Origin: CAKUFA01 sp963646285
GTDB taxonomy: Bacteria > Bacillota > Clostridia > Christensenellales > Aristaeellaceae
Assembly (NCBI GenBank): GCA_963646285.1
Contig: CAVIWF010000039.1
Coordinates: forward strand, 1 to 24,286
Length of the DNA stretch: 24,286 nucleotides
Direction of reading: 5' to 3'
Positions 1 to 8,524 of this stretch are shown one piece after another. Numbering within the stretch: the first letter of the stretch is position 1; every line of letters starts with the position of its first letter. Below the pieces are notes generated by a model. It saw only the letters and a program-made list of their open reading frames with translations, searched no databases and had not been told where the DNA came from. Position numbers and translations under genes: made by a program.

Positions 1-65
1 CGCCGATTTTCGATTTAGAGTTGAAGGGCTTGCGAGCCCTCCAACGCCACCTAGAGTTTGTTGAT
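1..65. repeat. Left copy of a 65-bp dispersed palindromic repeat
   Basis: These 65 bases match the reverse complement of 24185-24249 at 62 of 65 positions; the differences are at 18, 53 and 55. Inside lies a hairpin: arms GTTGAAGGGCT (20-30) and AGCCCTCCAAC (35-45) around a TGCG loop, with one A/C mismatch. The copy is cut by the window edge, so its true left end is unknown. It lies just beyond the 3' end of the FGGY kinase gene. No T-run follows the hairpin on either strand, so it is not a standard intrinsic terminator. An extragenic palindromic repeat family is the likeliest reading. Confidence 0.85.
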
Positions 66-72
66 AATCTGG

Positions 73-95
73 GCGGGTGCTTTTACAGCACCCGC
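73..95 (-). terminator. Hairpin overlapping the kinase stop codon
   Basis: Perfect 8-bp arms GCGGGTGC (73-80) and GCACCCGC (88-95) enclose a 7-nt loop that contains the TAA stop codon of the kinase gene (83-85). No U-tract follows on the minus strand. It may stabilise the operon's 3' end or act as a weak terminator together with the adjacent repeat hairpin; intrinsic termination is not shown. Confidence 0.4.
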
Positions 96-1552
96 TTTAC
101 TGCGTTCAGCCAACCTTGATACAGGCTTTCCCGCTCTTCCTGTTCCATTTGGGGGCAGAAGGTTTGATACACCGTTTTGGTGAAAATGTCCTCGTCGTAC
201 AGTCCCACGCTGAGACCGGCAGCGTAGGCGGCACCGATGGCACTAAGCTCTTCAGCCTGGGGTACACGGAGGACGGCGTTGGTAATGTCGCTTTGAAATT
301 GCATCAGCCATGCATTGCGGGTGGGACCTCCATCTACACGCAGCTCCACATCCGTCAGGGAGGCGGCCTGCTGCATCAGCTTTACCACGTCCGTGATTTG
401 GTAGGCAATGGCGCATAGCCCGGCCTTCACAATTTCCTTCTGCCCGGTGGTGCGCCGCATGCCGATGATGGCTGCCTCCGCATCTGCCTGCCAGTAGGGG
501 GCACCCAAGCCGGAGAAGGCTGGTACAATGTAGGCATGATCCGCCGGATCGGCTTCCCGTGCCATTTGCTCGCTTTCACCGGCACTGTGCAGCAGGTGCA
601 TATCGTCCTTCAGCCAGGTGATGACAGCACCGGTGTAGTTGATGTTGCCTTCCAGCACGTACTGGGTCTTGCCCCCTGTTTTCCACGCCAGGGAGGTCAC
701 AATGCCCTGATCGGAGAAAATAGGCGTTTCCCCAATGTTCATCATGATAGAGGAGCCGGTGCCGTAGGTGGCTTTCATCATGCCGGGCTTGCGGCAGCCT
801 TGCCCAAACAGGGCACCGTGACTGTCTCCCATGACCCCGTGAATGGGCACCTTCTTCGGAAGTACCCCTTCAAAGTCGGTTTCGCCGAAGAAGCCGTCCG
901 AATCGGTGACTTCCCCCAGGCAGGCCATGGGAATGCTGAAGATGCGGCACAGCTGCTCATCCCACTGAAGGGTGCTGATGTTGAACAGCTGGGTGCGGGA
1001 TGCGTTGGAATAATCCGTGCGGAATTCCCTGCCGTGGGTCAGCCGGTGCACCAGATAACTGTCCATGGTGCCTGCGCAGATGCCGCCGTTCAGGGCTTTT
1101 TCCCGTACCCCCGGAACGTTTTCCATGATCCAGCTCAGCTTGGCAGCGGAAAAGTAGGGGGACAGGCGAAGCCCTGTTTTTTTGCGGATGGTTTCGGATA
1201 AGCCCTGCGCTTCAATGCCTTCGCAGATGGCTTTTCCCCGGGCGCACTGCCACACAATAGCATTGTAGACCGGGGCAAGGGTTTGCCGATCCCACGCCAT
1301 GGCGGTTTCCCGCTGGTTGCTGATGCCCACGGCGGCAATATCCTGCCCGCTGATGCCGCTTTGGGTCATCAGGGCCTGCACCAAATCAATCAGGTTGCGG
1401 TAGATTTCTTCCGGGTCGTGCTCCACCCAGCCGTTTTCGTCAATGATTTGCCGGTGGGGGCGATCCAGCCGCAGCAGGATCTTCCCATGCTGGTCAAAGA
1501 GCATGACCTTCGTGCCCTGGGTGCTTTGGTCAATGCCGATGATGTAGGGCAT
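83..1552 (-). CDS. FGGY-family carbohydrate kinase, glycerol-kinase-like (candidate apulose/pentulose kinase)
   Basis: This 489-residue cytoplasmic ATP-dependent kinase has the two-lobed FGGY fold. The N-terminal ATP-binding segment reads GIDQSTQGTKVMLFD (6-20); the second phosphate-binding segment is TYGTGSS (262-268). It resembles glycerol kinase most closely: VGISNQRET, NAIVWQ, SPYFS and TDYSNASRT. Every glycerol-contacting residue of E. coli GlpK is present at a constant offset of two: R81, E82, W101, Y133 and D243. It is the last gene of the sugar operon, 5 nt after the transketolase C-half stop, and it shares the operon with a sugar isomerase, so the substrate is probably the ketose that enzyme makes. 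I start at ATG 1552, with AAGGGG 8 nt upstream; an in-frame GTG at 1561 overlaps the previous stop but is badly spaced. Family assignment is firm. Substrate is inferred: apulose, another pentulose or glycerol. Confidence 0.9.
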   Translation of the reverse strand: MPYIIGIDQSTQGTKVMLFDQHGKILLRLDRPHRQIIDENGWVEHDPEEIYRNLIDLVQALMTQSGISGQDIAAVGISNQRETAMAWDRQTLAPVYNAIVWQCARGKAICEGIEAQGLSETIRKKTGLRLSPYFSAAKLSWIMENVPGVREKALNGGICAGTMDSYLVHRLTHGREFRTDYSNASRTQLFNISTLQWDEQLCRIFSIPMACLGEVTDSDGFFGETDFEGVLPKKVPIHGVMGDSHGALFGQGCRKPGMMKATYGTGSSIMMNIGETPIFSDQGIVTSLAWKTGGKTQYVLEGNINYTGAVITWLKDDMHLLHSAGESEQMAREADPADHAYIVPAFSGLGAPYWQADAEAAIIGMRRTTGQKEIVKAGLCAIAYQITDVVKLMQQAASLTDVELRVDGGPTRNAWLMQFQSDITNAVLRVPQAEELSAIGAAYAAGLSVGLYDEDIFTKTVYQTFCPQMEQEERESLYQGWLNAVKRVL

Positions 1553-1557
1553 GATCG

Positions 1558-2505
1558 TCACCCCTTCCCATGCAGGGTATCCAGCACGGTTTTTACAATG
1601 CCATCTGCATTCAGGCCGTAGTAGTCAAACACTTCCTGGGATGTGCCGGTGATTACCGGGGCATCCGGCAGGGAAAGCTCTTTTACGTAGGTGGGGCAGG
1701 CTTCGCTGACCACCTGAGCCACCATGGCACCCAGACCGCCGTAAGGAGCATGCTCCTCCACCGTAACGATCAACTTGGCACCCCGGGCAGCACGGATGAC
1801 CGCCTTCCGGTCAAGGGGCTTGACGCAGTACATATCCAGCACCGTGCAGGAAACGCCCTGAGCGGCAAGGACTTCTCCGGCAAGCTTCGCAGGGCGCACC
1901 ATTTCGCCGCAGGCGATAATGGCTACTTCCGTGTTTTCGCCACCTTGCAGCACCGTGGCCTTGTTCATGGCAAAGGGCACATGATCTTCCTCGTAAATGT
2001 CTTCCACCGGGTTCCGCCCTACACGGATGTAGGCCGGCAGCTGATCCAGCAGCAGATGCTCCACCAGCTTGCGGGTCTGGTGCCGGTCACTGGGCAGATA
2101 CACACGCATGTTGGGCAGGGCACTCATGGCGGCAATGTCCTGCGCCGAGTGGTGACTCATGCCCAGTGCGCCATAGCTGACGCCACCGCTGATGCCAATC
2201 AGCTTCACGTTGGTGTTGCTGTAGCAAACATCCACCTTGCACTGCTCGTAGCTCCGTGTGCTGAGGAAGCAGGCAGGGGAGGCGGCAAAGGGCTTCTTGC
2301 CGCACTTGGCAAGCCCTGCGCTGATGCTGACCAGATTCTGCTCCGCAATGCCCGTTTCCACAAACTGCCTGGGATACTGCTGGGCAAAGGGGGTCAGGGA
2401 AGCACTGCCCCGGCTGTCCGAGCAGAGCACCACCAGGTTGGGATCCTGGGCGGCCTTCTCCATCAGCACTTCACAAATGGCTTGACGATTGGGAATCTTA
2501 TTCAT
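1558..2505 (-). CDS. Transketolase C-terminal half (split transketolase subunit B)
   Basis: This 315-residue protein carries the pyrimidine-binding domain (about 1-180) and C-terminal domain (about 195-310) of a split transketolase. FVETGIAEQNLVSISAGLA (48-66) is the family motif containing the glutamate that activates the thiamine ring. It must pair with the product of the upstream gene, which it overlaps by 8 nt, to form an active thiamine-diphosphate enzyme that moves a two-carbon ketol unit between sugar phosphates. The ATG has AGGAGG 9 nt upstream. Split transketolases are common in Clostridia and are often dedicated to one sugar pathway. Position between an isomerase and a kinase suggests a role specific to this pathway, for example as the AptB-type subunit acting on apulose-4-phosphate. 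That specificity is not visible in the sequence; general pentose-phosphate function remains possible. Confidence 0.93.
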   Translation of the reverse strand: MNKIPNRQAICEVLMEKAAQDPNLVVLCSDSRGSASLTPFAQQYPRQFVETGIAEQNLVSISAGLAKCGKKPFAASPACFLSTRSYEQCKVDVCYSNTNVKLIGISGGVSYGALGMSHHSAQDIAAMSALPNMRVYLPSDRHQTRKLVEHLLLDQLPAYIRVGRNPVEDIYEEDHVPFAMNKATVLQGGENTEVAIIACGEMVRPAKLAGEVLAAQGVSCTVLDMYCVKPLDRKAVIRAARGAKLIVTVEEHAPYGGLGAMVAQVVSEACPTYVKELSLPDAPVITGTSQEVFDYYGLNADGIVKTVLDTLHGKG

Positions 2506-3331
2506 GCAGCGCAGCCTCCTCCCGTGCCTTCAGATCCTGCATGATCTGGGCGTACTCTTCCGCCGTGGGTACCTTGTGGTGCCAGTTGGCCTTGTTCTCC
2601 ATCACCGGGGAACCGCATCCCTTGGTGGTATTGGCAATGATAACGGTGGGCTTGCCCTTGGTGGCCTTGGCTTCTTCAAAGGCACGGCGGAGGGAGGGAA
2701 TATCATTGCCGGGCACGGCAATGGCATGCCAGCCGAAGCTTGCCCAGCGTGTGCACTGGTCATCCTGCTGCATCACATCTTCTGTGCTGCCGGAGATTTG
2801 CAGCCGGTTCCTGTCCACCACGGCGCACAGGTTATCCAGCTTGTAGTGACCGCCAGCCATGGCACCTTCCCATACAGAGCCTTCTGCCAACTCCCCGTCC
2901 CCCATTACGGTGTAAACTCGGGTGGGACGGTCATCCATCTTGGCTGCCAGCGCCATGCCGATGGATACGGGCAGGCCGTGCCCCAGGGAGCCGCTGTTCA
3001 TCTCAATGCCCGGCAGCTTGTTGTTGGGGTGGCCGATGAACTTGGAGCCAAACTTGCTGAACTCCGCCAGCACCTGCTCGTAAGGAAAAAAACCTTTTTC
3101 TGCCAGCACGGCATAGAGGGATTCTACGGAATGTCCCTTGCTGAGGACGAACAGATCCCGGTTGGGGTCATCCTGATTTTCCGGGGAAATGTTCATCTGG
3201 TCAAAATACAGGGTTACAAGAATGTCAATGACGCTCATGTCCCCGCCAATGTGTCCGCCCTTGCCGGCCATCACAATGTCCAGCACGTGCTGACGCAGAT
3301 GGTAGGACAGAGCCGTTAAATTTTGCTTCAT
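2498..3331 (-). CDS. Transketolase N-terminal half (split transketolase subunit A)
   Basis: This 277-residue protein carries the pyrophosphate-binding domain of transketolase. The thiamine-diphosphate motif is GDGELAEGSVWEGAMAGG, followed by LDNLCAVVDRNR. Other family motifs are SKGHSVESLYA, GHPNNKLPGIE and GSLGHGLPVSIGMALA. It is about the usual length for the N-half of a split enzyme and works as a heteromer with the next gene. The start is taken at ATG 3331, 4 nt after the isomerase stop, with a weak GAGG 9 nt upstream. A longer in-frame reading to 3403 would lie mostly inside the isomerase gene and is rejected. SKGHSVES in place of the common SKGHAAPA may reflect a different substrate; this is only a suggestion. 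Cofactor and fold are secure; the sugar substrate is not. Confidence 0.93.
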   Translation of the reverse strand: MKQNLTALSYHLRQHVLDIVMAGKGGHIGGDMSVIDILVTLYFDQMNISPENQDDPNRDLFVLSKGHSVESLYAVLAEKGFFPYEQVLAEFSKFGSKFIGHPNNKLPGIEMNSGSLGHGLPVSIGMALAAKMDDRPTRVYTVMGDGELAEGSVWEGAMAGGHYKLDNLCAVVDRNRLQISGSTEDVMQQDDQCTRWASFGWHAIAVPGNDIPSLRRAFEEAKATKGKPTVIIANTTKGCGSPVMENKANWHHKVPTAEEYAQIMQDLKAREEAALHE

Positions 3332-3335
3332 GTGC

Positions 3336-4757
3336 TTATACCTCGTCAAACACAACATCTTCCCCGTGGAGATAGGCCTTGACCTTCTCTTCAATGGGGT
3401 CATACAGGTCAGGCTTTACGCCCAGGTACTTGCAGGCTTCATACACCACCGGCACCACGTCCCCGTGGATGGCAGCCACGTGATGAATGTAGGGGCCTTC
3501 CACCACCTTGGCTTCCAGCCGCTTCAGGTTGGCCACTTCCACCCACACATAGGTGCCCCGGGTCCAGGGACCGTCAATGCCCTTGGCATGACCCAGCAGG
3601 ATGGAGTATTCCCCATCATCCCCGTCAAATCGGACAAGGCTCATGGGGCCGTGTTTGGCTTCGGCGGATACGGCACCGTTTTGCGGGAAGGCTACCGGCA
3701 CGCAGATGCTGGGCTTTTCCTTTGCCACGGAAATGGGCCAGGGGCCGCAGTGCTGCAGCAGTTCCCCGTTGTCGTTGTCCGGGTGGCGGACAGTCCAGTC
3801 GGAGAACATGACCCGGCGGGTATTCATGGAGGCAGCCTCGGCAATCAGCTGGGAAATGGCGCCGTGAATATCCGTTTCGCATACCACGGGGATGCCTTCC
3901 TCGTTCAGCAGGGCATTGGCGGCGCAGGGCATAATGCCGATTTCATCCTGCAGGGCGTTCCAGCACTGAATAGCAATGGCGTTGCAGCCATACTTCATGG
4001 CAAGGCTCTTCATGGCCACCTTCAGGGCAGCCACGGAGGTGAGGCCTGCATCATCAATGCGGCAGGTCATGTTTTCCTTGCAGTAAGCCACCACCTTGGC
4101 TACTTCGGTCTTTTCTTCACGCCACTTCTTCATTTCCCCGTACAGTTCCGGCAGGGGGATGGGGGAAAGCTGAATGTTGAACTTCTCCAGCAGCTCTCCT
4201 TCATTGCACATGGTGGACCAGAAGTCGAAGGGGCGGGGGCCAATCTGCAAAATTCGGGTGTGGCGGAAGGTGCGCACTACATTGCACACTGCCAGGAAGT
4301 CCTTGACCCCCCGGGCAAACTCCGGGTCTTCCAGGTTGCAGTTGTTCATGTAGGTGAAGGGCACATGGAAGCGGCGGAGCACCTTGCCGGTGGCAAACAG
4401 ACCGCACTGGCTGTCACGCAGGCGCATGCCGTTTTCATCCGGCCGCTCGTCCCGGGGCCCCCACAGCAGCACCGGCACATTCAGTGCCTTGGCCAGCCGG
4501 GCACACTCGTATTCCGTGCCGAAGTTGCAGTGGGCCAGGAACAGGCCGTCCACCTTTTCCGCCCGGAACTTGGCAATGATCTTTTCCAGCCCGGCATCAT
4601 CGTACAGCAGGCCTTCCTCATTCACATCGTCAATGTCAACAAAGTCTACATCCAGCTCCTTCAGCCGCTGAGCCGTCAGGTTGCGGAAAACCACGGCGGC
4701 AGGGGCGCTGAAGATGGCACGGCGGGTAGGGGCAAAACCAAGCTTGATCGCGTTCAT
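3336..4757 (-). CDS. L-fucose/D-arabinose isomerase-like aldose-ketose isomerase
   Basis: This 473-residue protein belongs to the FucI/AraA-like fold. It probably converts an aldose to a ketose with a divalent metal in the cytoplasm. Likely metal ligands are E272 (in LQDEIG), D296 (in CETDIHGA) and one His of IHHVAAIH (425-431). The 24-residue gap between E272 and D296 equals that of E337 and D361 in E. coli FucI. It is over 100 residues shorter than E. coli FucI, so it belongs to the divergent short group usually annotated only as fucose isomerase-related. ATG 4757 has AGGAG 10 nt upstream. It lies 19 nt after the rhamnosidase stop and 4 nt before the transketolase N-half. L-fucose, D-arabinose or D-apiose are possible substrates. 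The characterised D-apiose isomerases that I know of belong to a different TIM-barrel family, so apiose activity here would be new. Confidence 0.82.
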   Translation of the reverse strand: MNAIKLGFAPTRRAIFSAPAAVVFRNLTAQRLKELDVDFVDIDDVNEEGLLYDDAGLEKIIAKFRAEKVDGLFLAHCNFGTEYECARLAKALNVPVLLWGPRDERPDENGMRLRDSQCGLFATGKVLRRFHVPFTYMNNCNLEDPEFARGVKDFLAVCNVVRTFRHTRILQIGPRPFDFWSTMCNEGELLEKFNIQLSPIPLPELYGEMKKWREEKTEVAKVVAYCKENMTCRIDDAGLTSVAALKVAMKSLAMKYGCNAIAIQCWNALQDEIGIMPCAANALLNEEGIPVVCETDIHGAISQLIAEAASMNTRRVMFSDWTVRHPDNDNGELLQHCGPWPISVAKEKPSICVPVAFPQNGAVSAEAKHGPMSLVRFDGDDGEYSILLGHAKGIDGPWTRGTYVWVEVANLKRLEAKVVEGPYIHHVAAIHGDVVPVVYEACKYLGVKPDLYDPIEEKVKAYLHGEDVVFDEV

Positions 4758-4776
4758 GATGTTCTATCTCCTGTTA

Positions 4777-7524
4777 TCAAAGGTCGTAGTGGACAGGAAT
4801 CTTTTGCAGTGCCTCTTCGATGGACTGAATTTCCTCGTCCGTCACTTCGGAGAAGGGGGAGGAAAGGAGCTGCCGAAGGGTGTGCATTTCATACTGGAAA
4901 GCAACGCCGCGGAGGGCACGGGGGAACTTCTCCTGCAATACCTGCCGGGCAGGCTCATACTGAAGGAGGCTGCTCAGGGGCGCATCAATGGAGTAGCAGG
5001 CTCTGGGCATGGTGACCGATGTGTGGTGATCCCCAGGCATCAGGGGGGTGGAGGAGCCGTCCGGCAGCTTCAGCAAAGCTTCACAGCCGAAGGGAACATG
5101 CACGTCCAACACCCAGGTATCCCCATCCCAGTGCCAGGCTGTGCGCCAGGTGCCGCAGGGGGATACATAGGCAGCCTTGCAGCCCTTCACACGGGGATCC
5201 GGCAGGGGGGTGATTTCCATGTACCGTCCGCCGGGATGATCGGCCTGAAGACCTGCCATGGAGCGGTACATCCAGGCGGCGATGGAACCATAGGCGTAGT
5301 GGTTCAGGGAGTTCATGCCGTCCTTGTTCATGGTGCCGTCCGGCTCGATGGAGTTCCAACGTTCCCAAATGGTGGTGGCACCGTTGTCAACTTCATACAG
5401 CCAGCCGGGATATGCCCGGCGCAGCAGCAGGGTGTAGGCGATATCGATTCGTCCGGCGGCACATAGGGCGGGCAGCAGCCAGGGCGTGCCCACAAAGCCG
5501 GTACGAAGCTGGAAGCCATTTTCCTCAATCAGCTTGACCAGTGTGTGCTGGGTCTTTTCCTTGGCGTGGTCGGGTACAAGCCCCATGCCCAGTGCCATGA
5601 CGCAGGCGGTTTGGGTCTCAATGGCGATGCGCCCCGCAGGGGTGAAGTATTCCGCCTGGAAGGCCTCCCGGATGTGCTCCGCCAGACTTTCATACTTGGC
5701 GGCATCCTCTGTCAGCCCCAGCACTTTGGCAGCCTTGGCGGTCAAGCTGGCGGAATAATAGTAATAAGCGGTGGCTACATAGATGCGGTCGGTGCCGCCA
5801 TAGACGCTGTCTCCATCCAGGGCAAGCCAGTCGCCCAGCTGAGCATTGCCTGCCCAAATGTAGCCGCAGTGGTGGCGTTCATTTTCCCGGGCAATCCAGT
5901 CCACCCAGTCCTTCATGGCGGGATATTCCTGCTTCAACATGGCCTTGTCTCCGTAGTGGAGGTACAGCTGCCAGGGAATGACGCAGGCTGCATCCCCCCA
6001 GGCGGAAACCCCGTTCAGCTCATACTTGCACATGGGCACCACGCAGGGAACGCTGCCGTTCAGCAGCTTCTGCTCACAGCGGAGATCCTCCATGAACTTG
6101 CGCAGGAAGCTGGCCACGTCCTCATGATAGCAGGCCGTGTCGCAGAAGATCTGGATGTCCCCTGTCCAGCCCATGCGCTCGTCCCGCTGGGGGCAGTCGG
6201 TGGGGATGTCCACAAAGTTGCTCTTCAGGCTCCACTTGCTGTTAAGATACAGCCGGTTCAGCAGGGGATCGCTGGTTTCCAGCGTGCCGGTTTCCTCCAC
6301 ATCGGAGTAAACGGCACAGCCTACGAACCTGCTGGGGTCAAGCTTGCCATTCCAGCCTTCCACCTTAACGTAGCGGAAGCCAAAGTAGGTAAAGTGGGGC
6401 TGCACAAACCGGGGGGTGCCATCGGATATGTAGCGGAAGGTGCACTTGGCAGTGCGCAGATTGTCCCGGTAAATGGTGCCGTTCAGCACATGCTCCCCAT
6501 ACAGCAGGCGGATTTCCGTGCCCTTGGGGGCATCGCACCAGAAGCCGCACCAGCCGGCAAAGTTCTGCCCCATGTCCAGCACAGTTTCATCCGTTGCCAG
6601 CAGGGTGGGGGTGAAGTGTTCATGAACCAGAATTTCCGGGTTGCTTCTGGGCAGCAGAGGCACGGCGGGGGCGGAAGTCAGCAAGGCAGCCTTCGGTTCA
6701 CCGGCAGGTTGATTGGCATCCTGGGTTTCACCGTCGTAGATGCTTTCCATCAGCACCGTGCTCTGGGTGACCAGCCAGCTTTCATCGGTACCGAATACCT
6801 CTTCCCGACCGTCGGCATACTTCAGGTGCAGCTCTGCCAGCAGCTTATATGCCGTGCCGTAGTGAGGGGTGGAGCGTTTCAGGCCGTAGTTGCCCATGTA
6901 CCAGCCTTCTCCCAGCATCACGTCGAAGGCGTTGTCGCCCACCTCCGGCTGAAGCTCCAGGGTCTGGTACATCACTCGGCTGTCGTAGGTATGGAAGCCG
7001 GGGCGGAGCACTTCTTCCCCGATGACCTTGCCGTTCAGGCTGGGCTCAAACAGTCCCAAGCCCACCATATAGCACCGTGCCCACACCGGCTTTTCCGTCA
7101 GGTGGAAGGTTTTGTGGAAAACGGGGCGTACATCCCGGCCAAAGGGAGAAGTGACCCAGGCAGCCTGCCAGGGTTCATCCTTCCCCTTGGGGGTTTCAAA
7201 CCAGCTCCATGCACTGGTTGCCTGCTCCTTAGCATCGGTCACCACGGTGACACGCCAGTAATACCGGGTTCTGGGTGCCAGCTCCATGGGCAGCGTCCAG
7301 CCGGCACTGTCCATGCCCTCCAGCAGCTCTGTGCCCTGCCAGCGGCTTGCCACCATGCCGGAATCGTACACGGGCACGCCATCCGGGGCAAGGGCAACCT
7401 CCACCCGGGAGGTAGTTTGCTTCTGCCCCAGGCTGTCTTCCACACGCCAGCTAAGCTGTGCCTGGTCAAAATCAAACCCCAGGGGATGGGTTTCATGACA
7501 AGTTTTCAGGCCTGTGATGTTCAT
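4777..7524 (-). CDS. GH78 alpha-L-rhamnosidase, intracellular
   Basis: This 915-residue glycoside hydrolase removes terminal alpha-L-rhamnose from plant glycosides or pectin fragments. Approximate domain order is: an Ig-like N-terminal sandwich (1-112), Bac_rhamnosid_N (125-290), the concanavalin-like Bac_rhamnosid domain (300-410), the six-hairpin catalytic barrel (415-755), a beta-sandwich (760-840), and an extra helical tail (845-915). The hallmark CPQRDERMGWTGD (444-456) holds the putative general acid E449; TIWERW (718-723) holds the putative general base E721. No signal peptide is present, so the substrate must be imported. ATG 7524 has GGAGG 8 nt upstream and lies 20 nt after the preceding gene. 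No rhamnose isomerase, rhamnulokinase or rhamnulose-phosphate aldolase of the usual type is in the window, so released rhamnose must be handled elsewhere. Confidence 0.93.
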   Translation of the reverse strand: MNITGLKTCHETHPLGFDFDQAQLSWRVEDSLGQKQTTSRVEVALAPDGVPVYDSGMVASRWQGTELLEGMDSAGWTLPMELAPRTRYYWRVTVVTDAKEQATSAWSWFETPKGKDEPWQAAWVTSPFGRDVRPVFHKTFHLTEKPVWARCYMVGLGLFEPSLNGKVIGEEVLRPGFHTYDSRVMYQTLELQPEVGDNAFDVMLGEGWYMGNYGLKRSTPHYGTAYKLLAELHLKYADGREEVFGTDESWLVTQSTVLMESIYDGETQDANQPAGEPKAALLTSAPAVPLLPRSNPEILVHEHFTPTLLATDETVLDMGQNFAGWCGFWCDAPKGTEIRLLYGEHVLNGTIYRDNLRTAKCTFRYISDGTPRFVQPHFTYFGFRYVKVEGWNGKLDPSRFVGCAVYSDVEETGTLETSDPLLNRLYLNSKWSLKSNFVDIPTDCPQRDERMGWTGDIQIFCDTACYHEDVASFLRKFMEDLRCEQKLLNGSVPCVVPMCKYELNGVSAWGDAACVIPWQLYLHYGDKAMLKQEYPAMKDWVDWIARENERHHCGYIWAGNAQLGDWLALDGDSVYGGTDRIYVATAYYYYSASLTAKAAKVLGLTEDAAKYESLAEHIREAFQAEYFTPAGRIAIETQTACVMALGMGLVPDHAKEKTQHTLVKLIEENGFQLRTGFVGTPWLLPALCAAGRIDIAYTLLLRRAYPGWLYEVDNGATTIWERWNSIEPDGTMNKDGMNSLNHYAYGSIAAWMYRSMAGLQADHPGGRYMEITPLPDPRVKGCKAAYVSPCGTWRTAWHWDGDTWVLDVHVPFGCEALLKLPDGSSTPLMPGDHHTSVTMPRACYSIDAPLSSLLQYEPARQVLQEKFPRALRGVAFQYEMHTLRQLLSSPFSEVTDEEIQSIEEALQKIPVHYDL

Positions 7525-7544
7525 GCGTATTTCCTCCTTGCCTG

Positions 7545-8468
7545 TCAGCGTTCCGGGTGACGGCTGTGGAACAGGGCCAGCTTGGCGTACAGATCTTCAA
7601 AGATCAGGCGGCTGTCCACATGCTTGTATACACGAATGGGACGGTTGATGGGATTGTCCTGCACATAGCAGCCATCGGGCTGCACATGGGGGGCAGGAAT
7701 CCACTCGTAATCAAACCGGTGCTCGTACAGGATCAAGCCCACTGCCGGGCTGTCCCCCAATACCCAGGTTTCGCCGGTGCGGAAGTCGCTGGCAGCCGGT
7801 TCAGGCTCGTGGGCGTGGTCGTTCAGCTGATCACACAGATAGGCACCGATAGCACCGCAGGGGCGTACCCGATATTCCAGCTCTGCCAGAGATACGGCCA
7901 TCATTTCGTATACATTCTTCGGCACCTGCCACACCGGCACCTTGGAACGGAACACCACATTGGCGGCAGTCACGTCATTGCCCATGTTGAATTCCGATCC
8001 GCCCTGGGGATAGGGAGCACCGCCGATCCAGATGACCGTCAGCCGGGAGGCAATGCGGGGCTCCATCAGCAGGGCGGAGGCCATGTCGGTCAGGGGGCCA
8101 AGGAAGGTGACGAACAGGGGGCGTGGATCATCCTTCATGGCTTCTTCAATGATCAGCCGTGCCCCTTCGGAGTCCACCGGAGTGTTCTTATCTGGCAGGG
8201 CGTGGGGAGCACCGTGGAAAAGCATGCCCTCCTTGGGAAACTGCATCTTGTCAAAAATCGTTTCCAGCTCGTGATAGCTCCGCTCCATGGCATCCGGCAC
8301 CCGGGTGCCGAAGTGCGCCCCAATGAAGCCCCGATTATCCAGCTTGGGGGACAGCATGGTCTGCACCACGCAGAACTGGTCGTCTGCCTCGTTCTTGGCA
8401 TCCGTGTCCGTAATGACACGGACGATTTTGCTTTCGGGCACGTGGAACTGATAGTCGTTGTAGATCAT
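7545..8468 (-). CDS. Nucleoside-hydrolase-superfamily protein with atypical active site
   Basis: This 307-residue protein has the IunH-type fold. The N-terminal calcium-binding motif is DTDAKNEADDQ, where the two aspartate clusters are five residues apart rather than the usual three (as in DTDPGxDD). Other family landmarks are FLGPLTDMA, VIWIGGAPYPQGGSEFN (the usual GG...EFN region) and LGDSPAVGL. The last aligns with the canonical HDPxA motif but has Gly in place of the catalytic His; the metal-binding Asp is kept. Classical members cleave N-ribosidic bonds of nucleosides. The sugar-operon context and altered motifs make nucleoside salvage doubtful; cleavage of a pentofuranosyl glycoside is one possibility. 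The start is ATG 8468, with AAAGG 7 nt upstream; the ATG at 8489 lacks a ribosome site. The 56-bp gap to the preceding gene contains a small CAGCCTCAGGCTG hairpin. Confidence 0.85.
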   Translation of the reverse strand: MIYNDYQFHVPESKIVRVITDTDAKNEADDQFCVVQTMLSPKLDNRGFIGAHFGTRVPDAMERSYHELETIFDKMQFPKEGMLFHGAPHALPDKNTPVDSEGARLIIEEAMKDDPRPLFVTFLGPLTDMASALLMEPRIASRLTVIWIGGAPYPQGGSEFNMGNDVTAANVVFRSKVPVWQVPKNVYEMMAVSLAELEYRVRPCGAIGAYLCDQLNDHAHEPEPAASDFRTGETWVLGDSPAVGLILYEHRFDYEWIPAPHVQPDGCYVQDNPINRPIRVYKHVDSRLIFEDLYAKLALFHSRHPER

Positions 8469-8524
8469 ACCCTTGCCTTTCTCCTGCATGATGCAGGGTC
8501 AACACCATAACAGCCTGAGGCTGC

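Noticed and set aside
3330..5015. Long open frame of 561 codons on the plus strand
   Set aside because: It lies antisense to the isomerase and rhamnosidase genes, shows no family motif, and is a by-product of the codon use of those genes.
5545..7560. Open frame of 671 codons on the plus strand
   Set aside because: Fully antisense to the GH78 gene, whose motifs and ribosome site are clear; the translation is low-complexity and rich in Gly, His and Gln.
7545..8468. Plain nucleoside salvage hydrolase
   Set aside because: The catalytic His motif and metal-motif spacing deviate from classical members, and the gene sits in a sugar operon without nucleoside transport or base salvage genes.
8469..8524. 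CAGCCTCAGGCTG hairpin as an intra-operon terminator
   Set aside because: Only five paired bases per arm and no T-run.
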